The notes: a model not told the origin generated them from the letters alone. 64,000 nt of DNA from MFD01213-c1 sp963704405 (GCA_963704405.1 OY969903.1:1178001-1242000), one strand, 5' to 3'; positions 1 through 9,554 are shown, counted from the stretch's first letter. Program-made: numbers and translations.

Positions 1-984
1 AATGCATTCCAGCATGATCCACGGGCCTAATATCGCCGCCATCGCAAAGCGAATCCTCGGGTTTGCGCGATGCCGCAACGTCAGCCCAATTGTCAGTGGC
101 AGCAGCAAACTCCACGGAAAATACGTGATCCAAATACTGATAAGGTAATACCCCGGCGGCCCCTTATGCTGCTCCAGCGGCGTCATCATCCGGTCCCAGA
201 CATCATGTCCCATCGCCGTCTTGATAAATGCCGAGGCACGATGATTCACCATCACCACCCACGGCAACGTGATGGCGGCAACGATCAGCAGGGCAACAAT
301 AATCTTCACCCAAACCAGCCGCGCCGCAGGCCGATTGCCCGCATCCATCGGCCCCATTTCCATTGCCACCGCAGGCGGAAACTTCCGATCCGCCAGCCGC
401 AGCATTCCCATCGCTAAAAGCGTCATCGCCTGAAATCCAAGGAGCACCGGCCCCTTGGTCAGAAGCGCCAGGCCATGAGCCACGGCAAAAACCAGGATGA
501 TTGGCCATGAAGAATTTCTCCGCAAAATCGCAAACAGACAAAGCTGCGCAATCGTCACCCACAGCAGCAGCACGGCGTCGGTGATGCACATCTTTGCCGC
601 CGCGATTGTCAGCCCCGCGGTGGCGAAAATAAAAACCGCCCAAACCGTCCGCTCTGCCCCAATCGTCCGCCAGAAAACAATCGACAGCAAAATCAGCAGC
701 GCCACTGTCGCGACCGCGCTGGGCAAACGGGCGGCGAATGCATTATCCCCCAGCACGCTCATCGCCGCCGCCTGGCACCAGTAAATCAGCGCCGGTTTGG
801 CCGTGCGGACGTTATCCAGATAATGCGGCACCACCCAATCCCCCGACTGCCACATCTGCCGCGAAGTCTGCGCATACCGCGGCTCATCCCGATCCCAGAG
901 TGCCACCGAATTGTTGCCAATCAGGTAAACCGCCGCACTGCCCACCACGATCAGCACAAGAAATAATTGCCGCCGCAAAATCAT
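1..984 (-). CDS. ArnT/PMT-like (GT39/GT83) membrane glycosyltransferase, 3'-truncated by window edge
   Basis: The minus-strand frame is open from an ATG at 984 to the window edge, giving 328 residues without the C-terminus. A stop codon lies directly before the ATG, which fixes the start. An N-terminal membrane helix is followed by a first periplasmic loop with WDRDEPRYA and a nearby GDWVVPH, the acidic loop typical of dolichyl-phosphate-mannose mannosyltransferases and ArnT. Many hydrophobic helices follow, with LLTKGP between two of them. Members use polyprenyl-phosphate sugars as donors at the outer face of the cytoplasmic membrane and modify lipid A, glycans or proteins. It lies downstream of hpnC-hpnD and lpxA on the same strand, so an envelope role is reasonable. 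The acceptor cannot be inferred. Confidence 0.82.
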   Translation of the reverse strand, partial: MILRRQLFLVLIVVGSAAVYLIGNNSVALWDRDEPRYAQTSRQMWQSGDWVVPHYLDNVRTAKPALIYWCQAAAMSVLGDNAFAARLPSAVATVALLILLSIVFWRTIGAERTVWAVFIFATAGLTIAAAKMCITDAVLLLWVTIAQLCLFAILRRNSSWPIILVFAVAHGLALLTKGPVLLGFQAMTLLAMGMLRLADRKFPPAVAMEMGPMDAGNRPAARLVWVKIIVALLIVAAITLPWVVMVNHRASAFIKTAMGHDVWDRMMTPLEQHKGPPGYYLISIWITYFPWSLLLPLTIGLTLRHRANPRIRFAMAAILGPWIMLECI

Positions 985-1152
985 TCACCGCAAGGTACGG
1001 CAGATGAGAAGAATTGGGAAATCGAAAACGTTGCGCAGGACTTTAATGGGTTCAGTCCCCATCTGACTTCAATGAGCCTCAGTCGGACCGAGCTTGGGGT
1101 CAAAGATAGTCAAATCGAACTCAGGATCGAAAAAAGCCATATCTCCGCATCA

Positions 1153-2097
1153 TCAATCATTGGATTTTGTCAGCGGGCGCGCGGCGCGCCAGCCGATGAG
1201 GAGTTTGCTGATGAAGGACAGCGAAACCCTTTCGCGCAGGACGCGTTCGGGTTCGTTGGCGACTTTTTTGAGCAGCCGGTGGTAGATCTGGGTCATCGCG
1301 ATCAGCGTTGGGCGGCTGTCCCGCTGGATTCGTTCTTCGAGCGGCTGTGATTTCTCGTAATACGCCTCGGCTCGACTGATTTGGAATGTCATGAGCCTTC
1401 GGAATGCAGCGCCGCCGCGGGTGGCGCGCAGGTCTGCTTCTGTGATGTTCATAGCCGCAAGGTCTTCGCGCGGGAGATAGGTTCGGCCTCTGGCGGCGTC
1501 TTCGCGCAGGTCGCGGAGGATGTTGGTGAGTTGGAAGGCGACGCCGCGATCAATAGCAAGTTGTTCTGTCTCGGCGCCGCCTTCAAATCCCCAGATGTAA
1601 ATGCTGGCCAGGCCGACCACGCCCGCAACGCGATAGCAGTAGTCCTTGAGTTGCTCAAACGTATCGAACGGCTCCGGTTCCAGGTCCTGCCGCTGGCCGG
1701 CGATGACGGCGTCAAAAATCTGGCGGGGCATGCGGTATTCATTCACCATTTCGGCGAACGCGGGCCACAGGACACAGCCTTCTTCTGCAACCGCGCCGCG
1801 GCTGACGGAGCTTTGAATGTCTGTTCCCCGCCCATCCAGGATCGAATGCGTGTGTTCCCGCCACGCTTCCAGTTCGTCGATGCGCTGGCGGACGGTGCGG
1901 CCGTCTTCGTCGTCGGCGATGTCATCCACCAGCCGCATGTAAGCGTACAAGGTGAACATCGCCGATCGCTTTGGCTCGGGCAGCAGCTTTAAACCGTAAT
2001 AAAAATTCTTGGCTTGCGTGCGGGTGAGATGCTCGCAATATGCACGCGAGCGCGCAAGGGTGACTCCGGTGGCGGCATCAGAAGTAAGCACGCTCAT
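1153..2097 (-). CDS. hpnD: Presqualene diphosphate synthase, squalene/phytoene synthase family
   Basis: This 314-residue protein of the trans-isoprenyl diphosphate head-to-head synthase family condenses two farnesyl diphosphates to presqualene diphosphate in hopanoid synthesis. The first aspartate-rich motif is visible at VDDIADDE (about residues 57-64) and the second at LRDLREDAARGRTYLP (about 195-210). N-terminal SRAYCEHLTRTQAKNFYYG is characteristic of HpnD. Its ATG overlaps the stop of hpnC by four bases (ATGA), so the two are translationally coupled. The usual third partner, the hydroxysqualene oxidoreductase hpnE, is not next door. Phytoene synthase is the main alternative, but the pairing with an HpnC-like protein favours hpnD. 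Confidence 0.85.
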   Translation of the reverse strand: MSVLTSDAATGVTLARSRAYCEHLTRTQAKNFYYGLKLLPEPKRSAMFTLYAYMRLVDDIADDEDGRTVRQRIDELEAWREHTHSILDGRGTDIQSSVSRGAVAEEGCVLWPAFAEMVNEYRMPRQIFDAVIAGQRQDLEPEPFDTFEQLKDYCYRVAGVVGLASIYIWGFEGGAETEQLAIDRGVAFQLTNILRDLREDAARGRTYLPREDLAAMNITEADLRATRGGAAFRRLMTFQISRAEAYYEKSQPLEERIQRDSRPTLIAMTQIYHRLLKKVANEPERVLRERVSLSFISKLLIGWRAARPLTKSND

Positions 2098-3119
2098 GCG
2101 GGCTCCTGCCGCAGGTCTTGCTGGACAACCTGGCGAAGCCGGGCGGCCATCGCGCCAAACACCAGCCGGCCTTTTTGCCAGCGCGAAAGCGAAGGGCGCG
2201 CGGAAAGGGTGTCGTAATTCTGCCGGCGGATGGCTTCGAGAATCGCCCGGCCGCCCTGGCCGAAAAGCGTGATCTGCGGCCGCACGCTTTCATCCAGCAG
2301 CGGCAGCAGCGCCTCCCCTTCATTGAACATCGCTTCGGTGCGCTCGACTTCAAACCGGATGCACTCCTGGTAGTTTTTGTCGCAGCGGCCGTCGCGAAGC
2401 TGGGCTTCGGTGACGCCGAACCGGTTCATCGTCTCGCGCGGCAGATAAATGCGATCGCGATCGAGCATATCGCGGCGGACATCCTGCCAGAAGTTGGCGA
2501 GTTGCAGGGCCGTGCAGGTGCGGTCGGAAAGCCGCTGGCGATGCTCGTCGCCATAACCGCACATATATAGGACAAGCCGGCCGACCGGGTCGGCGCTGCG
2601 GCGGCAATAGTCGCAAACCTGATCAAATGTGTCGTATCGATCCACCCGCTGATCCTGCTCGAAGGCATCGATCAGGTCGAGGAACGGCTGGACGGGAATA
2701 TCGTGCCGCCGAACAGTGTCGGCCAGCGCGGTGAAGACAATGCTGCGCGGCTGCCCGGCATACATCGCACGTGTTTCATCGCGAAAACGAGCGAGCAGTC
2801 GCAGCGATTCATCTTTGTCGGCGATCTCGTCACCGAGGTCATCCGCAATGCGGCAGAATGCGTAGACATTACAAAAATCCTGCCGCAGCCGACGGGGCAG
2901 CAGGACCGAAACAACGGAGAAGTTTTCGTAGTGAGTATGGGCAAGGCGCCAGGTGGCGGCTTTGGCCGAGGGGAGGTCGATCGCCGGGCTGAACGCCATT
3001 TGGAGGGTAGGGGCGACGGTGCTGGCGGGGGCGATGCGCAGGTTGGGCGGGTTCATTGGAACCGCGTCAACGCCGGTCGAATAAACAACGGCGTTGCTCG
3101 ATGTCTGGAGTTGTCCCAT
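2094..3119 (-). CDS. hpnC: Hydroxysqualene synthase-like protein
   Basis: A second squalene/phytoene synthase paralogue of about 341 residues. HpnC converts presqualene diphosphate to hydroxysqualene. Motifs seen are HYENFSVVS near the start of the domain, the first Asp motif FCRIADDLGDE, and the second one ANFWQDVRRDMLDRDRIYLP. I chose the ATG at 3119 because a GGAG lies nine bases upstream; a GTG at 3170 in the same frame has no such site, and an ATG at 3059 is another possibility. The first ~70 residues are unlike the domain and may be a lineage-specific extension. The gene is coupled to hpnD by a four-base overlap. Confidence 0.82.
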   Translation of the reverse strand: MGQLQTSSNAVVYSTGVDAVPMNPPNLRIAPASTVAPTLQMAFSPAIDLPSAKAATWRLAHTHYENFSVVSVLLPRRLRQDFCNVYAFCRIADDLGDEIADKDESLRLLARFRDETRAMYAGQPRSIVFTALADTVRRHDIPVQPFLDLIDAFEQDQRVDRYDTFDQVCDYCRRSADPVGRLVLYMCGYGDEHRQRLSDRTCTALQLANFWQDVRRDMLDRDRIYLPRETMNRFGVTEAQLRDGRCDKNYQECIRFEVERTEAMFNEGEALLPLLDESVRPQITLFGQGGRAILEAIRRQNYDTLSARPSLSRWQKGRLVFGAMAARLRQVVQQDLRQEPA

Positions 3120-3253
3120 CAACAACCACTCCGGAACCCTAAAGAATCCTGCCGTAAGCCGGTGGCTCACCAGCTTCGGATACTACAATTATGGCCGGAC
3201 GTTCGCAACGCGGGAACGGGGTAGAACGGACCAGAGTATCTATTCCGCAGTAT

Positions 3254-4069
3254 CTATTCCGCTTCGGTGAACGGTTCTGGCGCGCCTACGAAACGCACGC
3301 TGGGATGCAGACCGCGTTTGCTGGCGGTTACGAAACAGATCATTTCGCGGACCTCATCGAGCAGCGGTACGGTTCGCTCGATGGCGGCGACGGCGGCGGG
3401 GGTAGTGCGATAGGTGTGGAAGCAGCGGAATGCCGCCCGCAAAGCGTGGATGGCGTCGCGGCTCATGCCAGCGCGGCGACAACCGATGGCGTTGTAACCC
3501 TTCAGACCGCCGTAACGAACGGCAGCGAAGGGAAGGACGTCGCGCGTCACTTGTTCGGTGCCGGCGATAATCGCCAGGCGGCCGATGCGGCAATGCTGGT
3601 GGATGCCGGCCATGCCGCCGAGGAAAGCCTTGTCACCAATCGTGACGTGACCTCCAAGGAGGGTAGCGTTGGCCATTACGACATCGTCCCCGATCTTGGA
3701 ATCATGGCCTACGTGGGCGGCGGCCATGATGAAGCACCGGGCGCCGATGCGTGTGGCATGTTCCGGGCCGGGACGGGTGGAGCGGTGGAGGGTGGCGGTT
3801 TCGCGGATGATGGTGCCGTCACCGATATAGAGCGAGGTGCCGACACCGGCGTTAGAAAGATGCTGCGGATCGAGACCGACATATGCAGCGGGGCCGATGC
3901 GGCAACCGGCCCCAATGACCGTGTGGCCTTTCAGGACGGTATGTGAGTGGATGACCACGCCTGGACCGAGGACAACGTGGCCTTCGATGATTGCATATGG
4001 CTGAATCTCAACATCGTCGGCCAACTCAGCTTTGGGGTCGACGATGGCGGTTGGATGAATTTTTGCCAT
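3254..4069 (-). CDS. lpxA: UDP-N-acetylglucosamine O-acyltransferase (lipid A synthesis)
   Basis: A 271-residue protein that opens with hexapeptide repeats (IHPTAIVDPKAEL, then VEIQPYAIIEGHV) forming a left-handed beta helix. LpxA transfers a 3-hydroxyacyl chain from acyl carrier protein to UDP-GlcNAc, the first step of lipid A synthesis in the cytoplasm. The catalytic region AAAHVGHD retains both histidines corresponding to H122 and H125 of E. coli LpxA, and GGMAGIHQHCRIG follows. The C-terminal helical part begins at GLKGYNAIGCRRAGMSRDAI, the usual LpxA trimer tail. Length is close to the family norm of about 260. It supports an LPS-bearing outer membrane. Confidence 0.93.
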   Translation of the reverse strand: MAKIHPTAIVDPKAELADDVEIQPYAIIEGHVVLGPGVVIHSHTVLKGHTVIGAGCRIGPAAYVGLDPQHLSNAGVGTSLYIGDGTIIRETATLHRSTRPGPEHATRIGARCFIMAAAHVGHDSKIGDDVVMANATLLGGHVTIGDKAFLGGMAGIHQHCRIGRLAIIAGTEQVTRDVLPFAAVRYGGLKGYNAIGCRRAGMSRDAIHALRAAFRCFHTYRTTPAAVAAIERTVPLLDEVREMICFVTASKRGLHPSVRFVGAPEPFTEAE

Positions 4070-4493
4070 GAGGTTCCGCGTACGAGCGGTAAAGTGATTG
4101 TAACCGATCTCATGACGATCTCGTAGGGATCGGTGCCAGTCTGAATGGCATCACCGAAAACTGCTGCAATTCCGAAGATTTTCGATGACTGCCGAACCCA
4201 TCGCTGGGATGGGAACTATTTGATTCGAGGGCCTCAAATTGGCGCAAGCTGGGGGGAAATAGGACTATTGGAAGGGCTGATTGGCGGCCCAGCCGCTTCC
4301 GTTGGATTTAAATGTGCATCTCGCGCAAATTCGGGCGGAATGGAGATGCGAGTCGCGGCGTCTGGTCAGATAAACCGGGGATTGGGCCGGTAATGATCGC
4401 CTGCCGGCAATGATGTCCATTTCCGTCGGACCCAATCTGTATTAGGATGTTGTCTGAGAGACTGGCAATCTAAGCCGGAACGACTACAAAAAC
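4070..4493. other. Intergenic region between divergent lpxA and GT2 gene
   Basis: This 424-base gap separates the divergently transcribed lpxA and the glycosyltransferase at 4494, so it should hold promoters for both. An open frame at 4145-4393 has no recognisable domain and reads like non-coding sequence. I see no convincing terminator, RNA structure or sigma-70 box pair. Confidence 0.5.
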
Positions 4494-5318
4494 ATGCCCA
4501 AGCGAGCGCTTTCCCATCCTGAGCTGCGCGGATTAATCATCATCCCCGCGTTTAATGAGCGGCAATCGGTGCCAAAACTTGTGATGCGGCTCCGCCGGGC
4601 TCTGCCCAGCTATGATGTGCTGGTCATTGATGACGGCTCTACCGACGACACGCTCCGCCAGGTGCCGACGGGAACAGCGGTCATCAGTCTGCCGTTTAAT
4701 CTGGGCATCGGGGCGGCGATGCAGACGGGGTATCGCTACGCCGCGCTGCATGGGTATGACGTGGCGGTGCAGGTGGACGGCGACGGGCAGCACCGCCCTG
4801 GTGAGGTGTGGCGGCTCGTGAATCACCTGATCGATTCGGAATCAGACGTCGTCGTCGGTTCTCGCTTTCTGGAGCGAGGGCATTACCGGCAATCCATCGC
4901 ACGCATGGTGGGCATTCAAATCCTGGATGCGCTGATCCGCGTGCTCAGCGGGATTAAGGTCACCGATTGCACCAGCGGGTTTCGCGTGGCCAATCGGCGG
5001 GTGATCCGGGCGTTTGCTCACTGGTATCCCGAGGATTATCCGGAACCAGAGGTGATTTTGCTCCTGCATCGCGCTGGGTTTAAGATCACCGAGATTGACG
5101 TCCGCATGCGTCAGCGCAAAGCGGGGATGACCAGCATCCCGCTGAGCCGCGGATTATTTTATGTGCTGAAGGTGACGACAGCGCTGCTGCTGGACATGGC
5201 CCGCGAGCCTTGGCCGCGCGGGAAGGTAAGGGAGCATGATCCGGAGCCTGATCCTGGTGATCTTCGGTGGGAGCCTGCTGCTGCTGGCCGTGCGCCGACT
5301 GAAACAGTTCAAGCTTAA
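4494..5318 (+). CDS. Family 2 glycosyltransferase, polyprenyl-phosphate mannosyl/glucosyl synthase type
   Basis: A 274-residue GT-A protein of the dolichyl-phosphate-mannose synthase type. The nucleotide-sugar site is visible as IIIPAFNE (about residue 15) and VIDDGSTDDT (about 46). VQVDGDGQHRP (about 92) carries the DXD metal motif, and TSGFRVANR is conserved in this group. Such enzymes move a sugar from a nucleotide donor to a polyprenyl phosphate at the cytoplasmic face. The next gene encodes a DUF2304 membrane protein, a common partner. The last ~28 residues after EPWPRGK are low in complexity and overlap the DUF2304 gene by 83 bases. In the DUF2304 frame a TAA stop sits six bases before that gene's ATG, so a one-base indel near 5220 may have artificially lengthened this protein. 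Confidence 0.88.
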   Translation: MPKRALSHPELRGLIIIPAFNERQSVPKLVMRLRRALPSYDVLVIDDGSTDDTLRQVPTGTAVISLPFNLGIGAAMQTGYRYAALHGYDVAVQVDGDGQHRPGEVWRLVNHLIDSESDVVVGSRFLERGHYRQSIARMVGIQILDALIRVLSGIKVTDCTSGFRVANRRVIRAFAHWYPEDYPEPEVILLLHRAGFKITEIDVRMRQRKAGMTSIPLSRGLFYVLKVTTALLLDMAREPWPRGKVREHDPEPDPGDLRWEPAAAGRAPTETVQA

Positions 5319-5646
5319 AGAGCGTTACACGCTTTTATTCCTGATGCTGGGCTTGCCGTTCCTGGTGCTGGCGGTCTGGCCGCGCGGGGTCGAATACTTG
5401 GCGCACGTGACGAAGATCGAACAGCCGACGGTGATGCTGTTGAGCGTTTCGGTCTTTCTCATTTTGATTATTTTTGAATTGCTGACGATTGTCAGCGTGC
5501 TGGATCGCAAGGTGACAACGCTGGCGCAGATGGTGGGAATCCTGATGGAGCATCAGAAGCTGGTCGATCGGCAGCATGATGGAATTTCCCCCAAAGATGA
5601 TCCGGGGCAGGCGGCCCATCATGTGGAGCGGTCGGGGGCCAATTAG
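5236..5646 (+). CDS. DUF2304 domain membrane protein
   Basis: A 136-residue protein with three hydrophobic segments (about residues 3-18, 34-49 and 66-88), separated by a basic stretch KQFKLKERY. This is the DUF2304 pattern, usually found right after a dolichyl-phosphate-mannose-synthase-like glycosyltransferase and thought to be its membrane partner. The ATG at 5236 is preceded by AAGGGAG, a good ribosome binding site. The soluble tail (from about residue 90) is helical and ends in a poorly conserved hydrophilic stretch. Its start lies inside the upstream glycosyltransferase reading frame, which implies tight coupling, or an indel upstream. Confidence 0.8.
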   Translation: MIRSLILVIFGGSLLLLAVRRLKQFKLKERYTLLFLMLGLPFLVLAVWPRGVEYLAHVTKIEQPTVMLLSVSVFLILIIFELLTIVSVLDRKVTTLAQMVGILMEHQKLVDRQHDGISPKDDPGQAAHHVERSGAN

Positions 5647-5741
5647 GGCGGCGAGGGAGAAAATAACGCAATTCAATCGATCGTGCATCTGTTCGGCGTC
5701 CGTTTCAGCCGATCACGGCGGTCGCACGCTATCATTCCCCT

Positions 5742-6911
5742 GTGCCCGATGCCCGATCCATCCTCCATGTTGACATGGATGCTTTTTTTGCCTCCGTTGA
5801 AGCCTTGGACAATCCCGCCTTGCGCGGCAAGCCGCTTCTTGTTGGGCATGATGGCCCCCGCGGTGTAGTCGCAGCCGCTTCATATGAAGCCCGAACCTTC
5901 GGCTGCCACTCTGCCCAGCCCATGGCTGTCGCCCGCCGGCTATGCCCGCACGCTGCCATTGTCCCGGTGCGTTTCGACCGGTATCGGGCGGTGTCGCGAA
6001 AAGTATTTGAAATATTCGAAATCTTCACGCCGATGATTCAACCGCTGAGCATTGACGAGGCATTCCTGGATGTCACAGGCACCGAGAAATTATTCGGCGA
6101 TCCTGTCGCCATCGCCTGTGAACTCAAGCGGCGAATCAAAACCGAAACCGGTGTTACTGGGTCTGTCGGTGTTGCGCCAAATAAATTTCTGGCCAAGCTT
6201 GCCAGCGACATGGATAAACCCGACGGCCTCACGATCATTCGCCCGCAGGACATCGACACTCTCCTTCCGCCCCTTTCCATCTCAAAAATCTGGGGCATCG
6301 GCCCTAAGACCGCGGCGAAGCTTAACGGCGTCGGCATCAAGACCGTCGGCGATCTGCGCAACATCGCGATGGACGTCCTGGTCCGCCGGGTTGGTGAAGA
6401 AGAAGCCGAACGCTATCGCCGGCTTTCCTTCGGCCAGGATGACCGCCCCGTCACACCCGACCGCGAAGCTAAAAGCATCGGGCAGGAACAGACATTTGGT
6501 GTGGATGTTTCCGATGTTGAAACGATTCGTTCTGTGATGCTCGAACAATCCGAGCAAGTTGCCGCCCGGCTTCGGCGGCACGGTCTTCGCGCAAAATCGG
6601 TGACTGTGAAAATCCGCTTCGGTGATTTCCAAACCGTCACCCGCCGCTGCACCTTGAATGCGGCGACCGACACAACCCAGGGCATCTGGGACGCTGCCCG
6701 CACGCTCTTTGACAACTGGGCAAAAGCCTTTAAGCCCGTCCGCCTGATCGGTGTGACCGCCACGCAGTTCTCCGGCGAAGGCCAATTGGAACTTTTCACC
6801 GACAAAACCACCGAACGCCATCGCCGTCTCGACGCCGCCATCGACCAGATCAACTCAAAGTTCGGCAAAATCGCCGTGCGGCGCGGCGGGCGGGGAGACT
6901 CATTCTCCTGA
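5742..6911 (+). CDS. dinB: DNA polymerase IV (Y-family translesion polymerase)
   Basis: A 389-residue Y-family polymerase that bypasses DNA lesions with low fidelity. The catalytic carboxylates are visible: HVDMDAFFASVE (about residues 9-20) and SIDEAFLDVT (about 102-111). YEARTFGC is the usual steric-gate region. A thumb helix-hairpin-helix follows (ISKIWGIGPKTAAKLNGVGI), and the little-finger domain lies in the C-terminal third, from about residue 240. The gene starts at GTG 5742, which gives the canonical N-terminus directly before the first catalytic motif. The C-terminus lacks an obvious beta-clamp-binding peptide. The gene appears monocistronic; no LexA-like box was identified by eye. 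Confidence 0.95.
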   Translation: MPDARSILHVDMDAFFASVEALDNPALRGKPLLVGHDGPRGVVAAASYEARTFGCHSAQPMAVARRLCPHAAIVPVRFDRYRAVSRKVFEIFEIFTPMIQPLSIDEAFLDVTGTEKLFGDPVAIACELKRRIKTETGVTGSVGVAPNKFLAKLASDMDKPDGLTIIRPQDIDTLLPPLSISKIWGIGPKTAAKLNGVGIKTVGDLRNIAMDVLVRRVGEEEAERYRRLSFGQDDRPVTPDREAKSIGQEQTFGVDVSDVETIRSVMLEQSEQVAARLRRHGLRAKSVTVKIRFGDFQTVTRRCTLNAATDTTQGIWDAARTLFDNWAKAFKPVRLIGVTATQFSGEGQLELFTDKTTERHRRLDAAIDQINSKFGKIAVRRGGRGDSFS

Positions 6912-7569
6912 TTGCCGCCACTAACCTCCCGGCTGCAATCGCCGCTCGATCAAGGCAAAGTATGGAACAACTGTTTCATCGCTTTGTGATAAATCAGCAG
7001 TCTGCGTAGTGGATGAGCAGTGCGGGTGCGTTTGCTGCTTCTTTCGCCGAATCAAATCACCCCGATTGCCAGTTTACAGCAGTCGCTATAGCGCGTCGGC
7101 AGAAATCCATCTTCAGCCATGAGCCGATAAAATGTCGATTTTACGGAGCTAACTGGCAAAACCACATCCAAACGCTGCTCGCGATGTTCCATCCGTGCCA
7201 GCCGCAACTCAAGTGTGGCACGACCTTTGTTCTGCATTATCTCGAAGAACGAACGGACGACCAGAAAAACGAAAAAGAAAGGGCCGCACCAAACAATACA
7301 AAGACGTGAAGCAGATCAGACGATCGGCCAAAGTTACCAGAACGAATGGATCCCTTCACCACAAGCCTCGTTTCCTCCTCCGCCAGGCTGCACGGATCTA
7401 ACCCTCCACCGTGCAGCCTTTTTTTGCGCCGAAGTTAGAAACATTTTTTGTTGTGCGTGCGTTTTCATTTCTCTTCGCACGCATTCAACGCCGCCTGATT
7501 CGTCAGCGACGGCTGCACGGCAAAATGGACATAGCGGTTTGGCCGCAGCGGCGACTATGCCGGGTCATA
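6912..7569. other. Intergenic region with one terminator and no convincing gene
   Basis: This 658-base gap between dinB and the TPR gene holds a strong plus-strand terminator at 7386-7425. Three short overlapping frames run into it. The one ending at 7401 is very basic (KRKRKGRTKQYKDVKQIRR) and stops inside the terminator loop, but none resembles a known family. A small RNA or small basic protein transcribed into the terminator is possible but not shown. Confidence 0.4.
7386..7425 (+). terminator. Rho-independent terminator
   Basis: A perfect ten-base stem (GGCTGCACGG with CCGTGCAGCC) with a 13-base loop is followed directly by seven T. It is the best-formed terminator in this part of the window, yet it lies 475 bases past dinB. 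It therefore probably ends a short transcript that starts within the gap. Confidence 0.85.
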
Positions 7570-9374
7570 TCAATTCCGCCCCTTCTTAAACTTCTCCAAC
7601 TGCCCTCTCATAAACACATCATTCGGCCGCAGTTCCAGTGCCCGGCTCTCCAACTGAACCGCATCATCCATGCTTCCTGCGCGAAAATGCGCCTCCGCCG
7701 CCGTATCCAGATATGCAGCATTCCCCGGCTGGGCGGCGACCGCGGCATTTGACCACTTCACCGCTTCATCCAACCGTTCCCCGCACCGCGCACAAAGCCA
7801 CGCAAGATTGTTTTTCGCCTCCGCATTCGTTGGGTCCGCATCAATGGCATCATGCAGATCCTTATATGCCGCCTCAAAACATTTCTTCGCGTCGTCCTTG
7901 CGGCCAATGTCCTGCAGCGCCGGCACAATATCCGTCGCCAGCCCTGGGTCTTTATGCAGAATCTGCCCCAGCCGATCCAATTCCATCAGCTTTTCCAGAT
8001 GGGCCTGCACGCCCGCCAGATCATTCGCATTCCGCGCCGCCCGCAAATAATGCCAATGCACCTCGGCCCAGCCATCTTCAGTTGACCACGGCAATACATC
8101 TCCAAACTTCGTCGTCCGGCGCAGGATGTGTTCCCCGTCGGTGATCTGTTTGAGCGCCACCTCCAGGTTTTGTGCAATGCCCAGCTCGTCATTCCGTTCC
8201 GAAGCGATGCGCGCCAGTTGGAAATATTCGTTGGCCGTCGGCCCATCTGAAAGCCATATCGCTAGGTGCAGCTCGCGCTCCGCTGCCGTATCCCACCCCT
8301 GCTCCGCCAGGAATCCACCGACATCCGAATGCTCTTCTTCCGAGTTGCCGCTCAGCGCCATCGCCAGGGCGTCGAGCAGTGTTCCCGCGACCGGATGTTC
8401 CCACCGCCGCGCCATGCGAGCGATCGAATAAACCACGCGCGGATCGGCCAGCCACCGCTGATCGGCCCTCAGGTCATCCGCGAAATGCTGGAGCGGTCCA
8501 TGTTCGGCGTGCAGCGCCATCAGTTGCGACACCGCGACGGGCGCAGATTCATCATCTGAATCTGAATGCCTCGCCTGCTGTCTCAACACTGCGGCGGCGT
8601 CCTCAAAATGCTGCTGCGCCATGGCCCGCTCAAACAACCACGCAAATGCAAAATTCATCTCCCCCGGCGCCGCCCCCGGCCGCTTTTGTTCGATTGCGAT
8701 TGCCTGCTTGAGCAGATTATCCGCCCGATCCAGGTCTACTTCGCGCCAAGCCCACCCTGCCGCCGCCAGCAGGGGGGCGTTGGCGGCGATCATCCGCTGC
8801 GCGGCTGGTTCTTTCGCATCCGCCGTAAGCGCGCGCAGCCGCTCGAGCGGCGGTTTATTTCCATCGTGTTCCGTCCGCAGCGACTGCGCCGCTGTCCAGC
8901 GCACCGCCGCGCTGGGCTCATTCTGCAGAATCCGAATCATCGCGGCGTGCCCCTCGCCCGCCGCCAATCGCCCCAGCCCCTGTACGCGCTCCATGCGGTC
9001 CGCCACGGGCAGATCGCCGTAGTTCGCGAGCAACTGCTTCACCATCTCCGAATCCCCCGGCAGCGCCCACGGCAGTTTCAGCAATATCCGTGACACCTGC
9101 GCCCGCACCTCCGGTCCATCCGAATCCATGGCATCCAGCAGCGCACCCGCGCCGGCGCCCCAATAGAAACCAGCTCCCCAGCCGCTGCACTGCGCACCGC
9201 CGGATCAGCATCTCCAAGATTCCCAATCAATTCCGAAATATGCGCCGCAGAAACTGACCCAACCACAACCTCCCCCGCACTCCCCGGCGGCAACCCGCCT
9301 CCAAAGCCAACCGACGAAACTCCAACCACCCCCAACCCGCAGAAAATCACCCGTGCCAACATCCACCGGTGCAT
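7570..9374 (-). CDS. Exported HEAT/TPR-repeat protein, reading frame broken near 9150
   Basis: Two overlapping minus-strand frames together encode one protein of about 600 residues. The upstream frame starts at ATG 9374 with a signal-peptide-like segment (WMLARVIFCGLGVVGVSSV) and runs into a HEAT repeat (ELIGNLGDADPAVRSAAAGE). The downstream frame resumes with GALLDAMDSDGPEVRAQVSR, the next HEAT helix pair. The join falls in a G/C-rich run at about 9146-9161, where one base seems to be missing. The C-terminal part has TPR-like helices (for example NAEAKNNLAWLCARCGERL). It is probably an extracytoplasmic scaffold protein; no enzymatic motif is seen. Either the sequence has an error or the gene is a recent pseudogene. 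Confidence 0.7.
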
Positions 9375-9441
9375 CCCCACATCGTAAGTCCCCGACAGGG
9401 TCGCGAGCAACAAGCGAAGAAAAGTTTCGATTTTTTGGAGT

Positions 9442-9554
9442 GGGATTTTGGATTTTCTATCGGACACCCCGGAGAGCCGCGCATTGCATCCCTTTCGGGC
9501 TTTTGACTTCAGGCTTCCCCAATTCGCTATCATCCTATCAAAATCCAAAATCCC
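9442..9554. repeat. Inverted repeat of a dispersed word-like element
   Basis: The 15-base sequence GGGATTTTGGATTTT at 9442-9456 recurs as a perfect inverted copy (AAAATCCAAAATCCC) at 9540-9554. The arms are about 83 bases apart and lie between two divergent start codons. This composition resembles short interspersed repeats and not a terminator, since no T-run or short loop is present. Confidence 0.6.

Noticed and set aside
4145..4393. 82-codon open frame between lpxA and the GT2 gene
   Set aside because: No domain, no ribosome site and a composition like non-coding DNA.
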